Shown: positions 61,178 through 64,000 of the stretch, piece after piece | Numbering within the stretch: the first letter of the stretch is position 1 | Layout of the letters: the number at the start of each line of letters is the position of its first letter | Assembly: GCA_017937195.1 (NCBI GenBank) | Contig: JAGBEA010000046.1 | Coordinates: 1-64,000 of the forward strand | Reading direction: 5' to 3' | DNA length: 64,000 bases | Source: Oscillospiraceae bacterium | GTDB lineage: Bacteria > Bacillota > Clostridia > Oscillospirales > Oscillospiraceae | Notes under the pieces: generated by a model | Seen by the model: only the letters and a program-made list of their open reading frames with translations | Databases searched by the model: none | Told to the model about the DNA's origin: nothing | Program-made: the position numbers and the translations under genes

Positions 61178-61221
61178 GCAAAAAAGACCTGCGCACGGCG
61201 CGGATGCCGTACACAGGTCTC
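61178..61221 (-). terminator. Riboswitch-controlled terminator before mntP
   Basis: AGACCTG...ACGGC/GCCGT...CAGGTCTTTTTT on the minus strand between the aptamer and the mntP ribosome site. Confidence 0.85.
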
Positions 61222-61261
61222 TCTCTTGCGTGCAGTAAGACCCATGTACAAAAAACCGACA

Positions 61262-61362
61262 AACGGCTGCACATGAGTCTCGCGATTGAAAGCAAGCCAG
61301 GCTTTTGGCCAGTATGTTGACTTGCTACGCCAAAATGGCGCTCGCTACTCCCTCACGTTGCC
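61262..61362 (-). promoter_or_regulatory. yybP-ykoY (Mn2+) riboswitch aptamer
   Basis: Minus-strand sequence has GGGAGTAGCG (61352 down to 61343), hairpin CGCCATTTTGGCG, the second conserved side GTCAACATACTGGC and CAATCGCGAGACTCATGTG. These are the two asymmetric conserved loops of the yybP-ykoY class, and mntP is its classic target. High Mn would prevent the terminator at 61178-61221. Confidence 0.85.
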
Positions 61363-61377
61363 CTGGAAAAAGGCAAG

Positions 61378-61410
61378 GAAAATGCCCCTCCACCGAAGTG
61401 GAAGAGCATT
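61378..61410 (-). terminator. Terminator of tRNA-Gly
   Basis: ATGC(T)CTTCCAC/GTGGAGGGGCAT stem with TTCG loop and TTTTCC beyond it on the minus strand. Confidence 0.7.
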
Positions 61411-61411
61411 G

Positions 61412-61487
61412 TGGAGCGGGCGACGAGGCTCGAACTCGCTACCTCGACCTTGGCAAGGTCGCGCTCTACCAGATGAGCTACGCCCGC
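61412..61487 (-). tRNA. tRNA-Gly (anticodon GCC)
   Basis: Acceptor GCGGGCG/CGCCCGC, anticodon stem GACC/GGTC with loop TTGCCAA, GAGTTCGAGCC T arm, discriminator T, encoded CCA. Confidence 0.96.
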
Positions 61488-61540
61488 AGAACAGAGTTGA
61501 TTATACAGGAACTTTCGCCCCTTGTCAACCCCGTTTTTCA

Positions 61541-62188
61541 CTATTTTTTCAAAATTATTTCGATAATGCCCACATCGCCGCCCTCAGGATAGAAGAAAAC
61601 CTGCCACGGCTCGGCGGTTGCGCTCTGTTTTTCCGTCTGCACGCGCTGCACAATGTCACGAACCTCCTGCTGCTGATTTTCAAAATAGCTCAGCTGCACT
61701 GTCAGCTCGGCACTGTCGCTGTCGGCAGCGGCGGACAGCAGATCATACAACGCCGCGATGCTGGTGGCGTGGACGATACCGGCCATCTGCTGCGCGGTGC
61801 GGCGATACCCCAGCGTCAGCTGGATGGATACATAGTTGCGGGGCGTGTTGTCGATGGTGTAGGTGATATACTCTACCGCGTAGGCGCCCAGCGGCGTCTG
61901 CTGCTGCACCTCGCGGCACGCCTGCTCCGCCAAGGCCGTCACGTCCGTCGCCTCGCCGCCGCGATAAAACCAGACGGTACCCGTCTTCTCCTGATCGCCT
62001 ACCAGCAGCAGCAGGTCATTAACCACATCCTGATAGTTTTCAGCCCGCAGCACCGCGTGATCCACGCTTTCATAATAGGTGGAGGAGTGAGGCTGCACCA
62101 CGCTGTAATCGCGGTGCAGCAGCGCACCGCAGCCGCCGGCACTGATGCTCAGCAGCAAAGCAAACAGCAAAACAAGTATTTTTTTCAT
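61541..62188 (-). CDS. Predicted lipoprotein, 215 aa
   Basis: Signal peptide with lipobox (FALLLSISAGGC, Cys at about 20), so a membrane-anchored extracytoplasmic protein. The body has repeated helices and beta segments; PLGAYAVEYITYTIDNTPRNYV and VQLSYFENQQQEVRDI are notable. No family recognised. It lies 26 bp after a YitT gene on the same strand and is probably co-transcribed with it. The gene is a natural substrate for LspA. Confidence 0.8.
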   Translation of the reverse strand: MKKILVLLFALLLSISAGGCGALLHRDYSVVQPHSSTYYESVDHAVLRAENYQDVVNDLLLLVGDQEKTGTVWFYRGGEATDVTALAEQACREVQQQTPLGAYAVEYITYTIDNTPRNYVSIQLTLGYRRTAQQMAGIVHATSIAALYDLLSAAADSDSAELTVQLSYFENQQQEVRDIVQRVQTEKQSATAEPWQVFFYPEGGDVGIIEIILKK

Positions 62189-62214
62189 GGACAGCGCCTC
62201 CTCTCCGTTTGTTC

Positions 62215-63072
62215 TTACAGTCCGCCGGGAGTATACACATTGAAGCCTTCGCCCAGAATATCGTGGGCATCACAGACGATGACAAACGCATCCGGATCCA
62301 CCTGATGCACCAGTTTTTTCACTGCCACCAGCTGTCCCCGCCCAAAGGCGCACAGAATCACCTGCTTCTCCTTTCCGGAAAACGCGCCCTTGCCGTCGAT
62401 CAATGTAACACCGCGTTCCAGCTCCAGCAGCTTCTCTGTGATGGGCTGGTGGTGGTCGGAAATAATATATGCCACCTTGGCGGCATTGGGTCCGTAAACC
62501 ACCTTGTCCATCACCAGCGAGGTGACATACAGTGCCACCAAGCCGTACAGCGCACGGCTCATATCGCGGAAGATCATAGCATAGACCACCGTTACCACCA
62601 GATCCACCGCCAGAATCAACGTGCCAATGGACACTCCCTCCAGTTTCAGCTTCAAAAGGCGGGCAGCCATCTCCGTGCCGCCGGTATTGGTGTCCTGACG
62701 CATCATAACGCCTGCCGAAATGCCCACCACAACACCGCCATACAGCGCCGCCAGCACGGGATCCATCGGCTGGAATGTGTGCAGGGCAGCAAACAGGTCG
62801 ATCAGCAGCGAGGTGACAGTCATTGCATACAGCGAGGAAAACAGCAGCTCCCGCCCGATCTTACGCCACCCGATAATGAAAAGCGGGATGTTCATCAGCA
62901 TAGACACCGTACCCACGGGAGCCTGCGGAATAAAAAAGTTGATGATCTGGGCAACGCCCGTGAAGCCGCCAACACTGATATGGTTGGCGTCAAAGCACCA
63001 GTCAAAGCCAAATGCATATCCTGCGCACGCGAGCGTGATTACCGCGTAGCGCAGCAGGGTCTTGCGATTCAT
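62215..63072 (-). CDS. YitT-family membrane protein (copy 2)
   Basis: 285 residues, same DUF161-DUF2179 architecture as the copy at 59637: GGFTGVAQIINFFIPQAPVGT, RQDTNTGGTEMAARLLKLK, and a soluble tail VAYIISDHHQPITEKLLE. The two proteins are only moderately similar, so this is an older paralogue. ATG at 63072 behind AAAGGAGAGAG. Confidence 0.9.
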   Translation of the reverse strand: MNRKTLLRYAVITLACAGYAFGFDWCFDANHISVGGFTGVAQIINFFIPQAPVGTVSMLMNIPLFIIGWRKIGRELLFSSLYAMTVTSLLIDLFAALHTFQPMDPVLAALYGGVVVGISAGVMMRQDTNTGGTEMAARLLKLKLEGVSIGTLILAVDLVVTVVYAMIFRDMSRALYGLVALYVTSLVMDKVVYGPNAAKVAYIISDHHQPITEKLLELERGVTLIDGKGAFSGKEKQVILCAFGRGQLVAVKKLVHQVDPDAFVIVCDAHDILGEGFNVYTPGGL

Positions 63073-63103
63073 GGGGTTCTCTCTCCTTTGGGATTCGTGA
63101 AAA

Positions 63104-64000
63104 TTACAGCAGCTCCAGCTGCTTTTCGTCGCTGTCCTCGGTTTTCAGCAATGCGCCTGCGGCAGGCACGCTGCGGACACGGTAGCGAGAGTGGTTGACG
63201 ATGCCCGTTTCGCCCACGGGCGCCACGCGCTCCAGATGATACTTGGGCTTAAGGGTCATCACCGCCACGCCCTGTGTGGCGCGGGTGCTCTTGGGAGCAA
63301 GCAGCGCAGTGTGGAAAATCAGGGCGCGGGGCTCGGTGGAATACAGCGCCAGCTCCTGATCCTGCTGCACCACCTGCAGCGATACCAAGGGGCTCTTATC
63401 GCTGTAGGCACCGGTCAGCTTGCGGCGGTTGGAGGTAGTGGCATACGCCTTCAGCTCCACGCGGGCGGCCTTGCCGTTTTCAAAGAAGAACAGCAAATGG
63501 GCGCTGTAATCGCCGGGCAGCACCATAGCGATCACATTCTCGCCGGCATCCATACCCAGCTTGGCAGGCAGATAATCGCCCAAGAGCGATGCCTTGGAGT
63601 CGCCAAACTCACCGGCGCGGGTCTTATAGACCTGACACTTGTCGGTAAAGAACATCAGCTCCGCGTTGGAGGTGGTCTCCACCGTAGTACGCAGGCTGTC
63701 GCCCTCCTTGAACTTCTGCTCGCCGCTCATACGCAGCGACAGCGGGGTGATCTTCTTGAAATAGCCCTCGCGGGAGAGGAACAGATGGACGGGGTATTCC
63801 TCCTCCGTCTCCTCCTCGGTGAATTCCTCCACCTCGTGGCTGTAGACGATCTCGGTCTTGCGGGGCTGGGCATACTTCTTGCGCACCGCCGTCAGCTCAT
63901 CGATGATCAGCTTGCGGATGCGGCGGCTCTGACGCAGGGTATCCTCCAGATCGGCGATCTCATCCTGCAGCGCCTCCGTCTCCGCCACGCGCTTGAGAAT
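63104..64000 (-). CDS. Type IIA DNA topoisomerase subunit A (GyrA/ParC), 3' part
   Basis: Frame runs off the window end, so only the C-terminal ~298 residues are seen. The first part is the coiled coil that leaves the catalytic core (ILKRVAETEALQDEIADLEDTL); the rest is the DNA-wrapping beta-propeller (VHLFLSREGYFKKI, YLPAKLGMDAGENVIAMV, TRATQGVAVMTLKP). I see no gyrase QRRGGKG box in this part, which favours a ParC-like or atypical subunit over true GyrA. The catalytic tyrosine lies outside. Confidence 0.85.
   Translation of the reverse strand: MLKRVAETEALQDEIADLEDTLRQSRRIRKLIIDELTAVRKKYAQPRKTEIVYSHEVEEFTEEETEEEYPVHLFLSREGYFKKITPLSLRMSGEQKFKEGDSLRTTVETTSNAELMFFTDKCQVYKTRAGEFGDSKASLLGDYLPAKLGMDAGENVIAMVLPGDYSAHLLFFFENGKAARVELKAYATTSNRRKLTGAYSDKSPLVSLQVVQQDQELALYSTEPRALIFHTALLAPKSTRATQGVAVMTLKPKYHLERVAPVGETGIVNHSRYRVRSVPAAGALLKTEDSDEKQLELL

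Noticed and set aside
61286..61360. Possible second copy of the mutL-miaA hairpin element
   Set aside because: Short similarities such as CGCCAAAATGGCG are explained by the Mn riboswitch and do not extend.

Overview
The window is from a Gram-positive, endospore-forming anaerobe of the class Clostridia, most like the GC-rich gut Oscillospiraceae (Oscillibacter/Dysosmobacter/Flavonifractor type). The evidence is a spoVAC gene, SepF and DivIVA, several radical-SAM enzymes, short Rho-independent terminators after almost every unit, strong GGAGG ribosome sites, and miaB-mutS-mutL-miaA-hfq in the usual clostridial order. I see no prophage, insertion sequence, CRISPR array or rRNA. Family and genus are inference.

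Layout. 1-11.5 kb is housekeeping: dnaK (5' end missing) and dnaJ, a PHP phosphatase, rpiB, a membrane-anchored DUF4015 protein, two radical-SAM genes around mutY, then hemW with a small ferredoxin, spoVAC and two unknown genes. 11.7-33.8 kb is an accessory metabolic region. It holds a coupled LysR pair; a likely molybdenum-cofactor riboswitch with an ECF S component, a small anchored protein and a kinase-MobA fusion; two DASS/SLC13 transporters around an opine dehydrogenase; and a long operon of two Asp/Glu-racemase-fold paralogues, two MmgE/PrpD paralogues, an FAD oxidoreductase, a molybdopterin oxidoreductase and its Fe-S partner. An ornithine cyclodeaminase/mu-crystallin homologue follows. 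After a small XRE/DUF4230 locus comes an aminotransferase plus a second cyclodeaminase homologue, behind an attenuator-like leader.

34-64 kb is again mostly core: galM, a divergent zinc-ribbon/ribbon-helix-helix pair sharing a perfect palindrome, lepA, an XRE regulator, an M23/LysM/G5 cell-wall hydrolase, a division cluster (divIVA, sepF, yggS-type, HlyD-like), hfq-miaA-mutL-mutS-miaB, lspA-rluD, several small unknown genes, four tRNAs (Val, Tyr, Thr, Gly), an S24-type repressor, two YitT proteins, mntP under a Mn(II) riboswitch, and the 3' part of a type IIA topoisomerase A subunit.

How the accessory region may work (inference): DASS carriers import a di- or tricarboxylate, or an N-substituted amino diacid. 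The opine dehydrogenase, mu-crystallin-type imine reductases, aspartate-racemase-fold enzymes and PrpD-type lyases/epimerases interconvert it. An NAD(P)H-FAD-FeS-molybdopterin chain carries out a cytoplasmic redox step, and the adjacent molybdenum genes supply its cofactor. The substrate cannot be read from sequence.

The most unusual non-coding features are a five-hairpin array between mutL and miaA bounded by a 56-bp duplication of the mutL 3' end, and a leader with competing pairings upstream of the aminotransferase operon.
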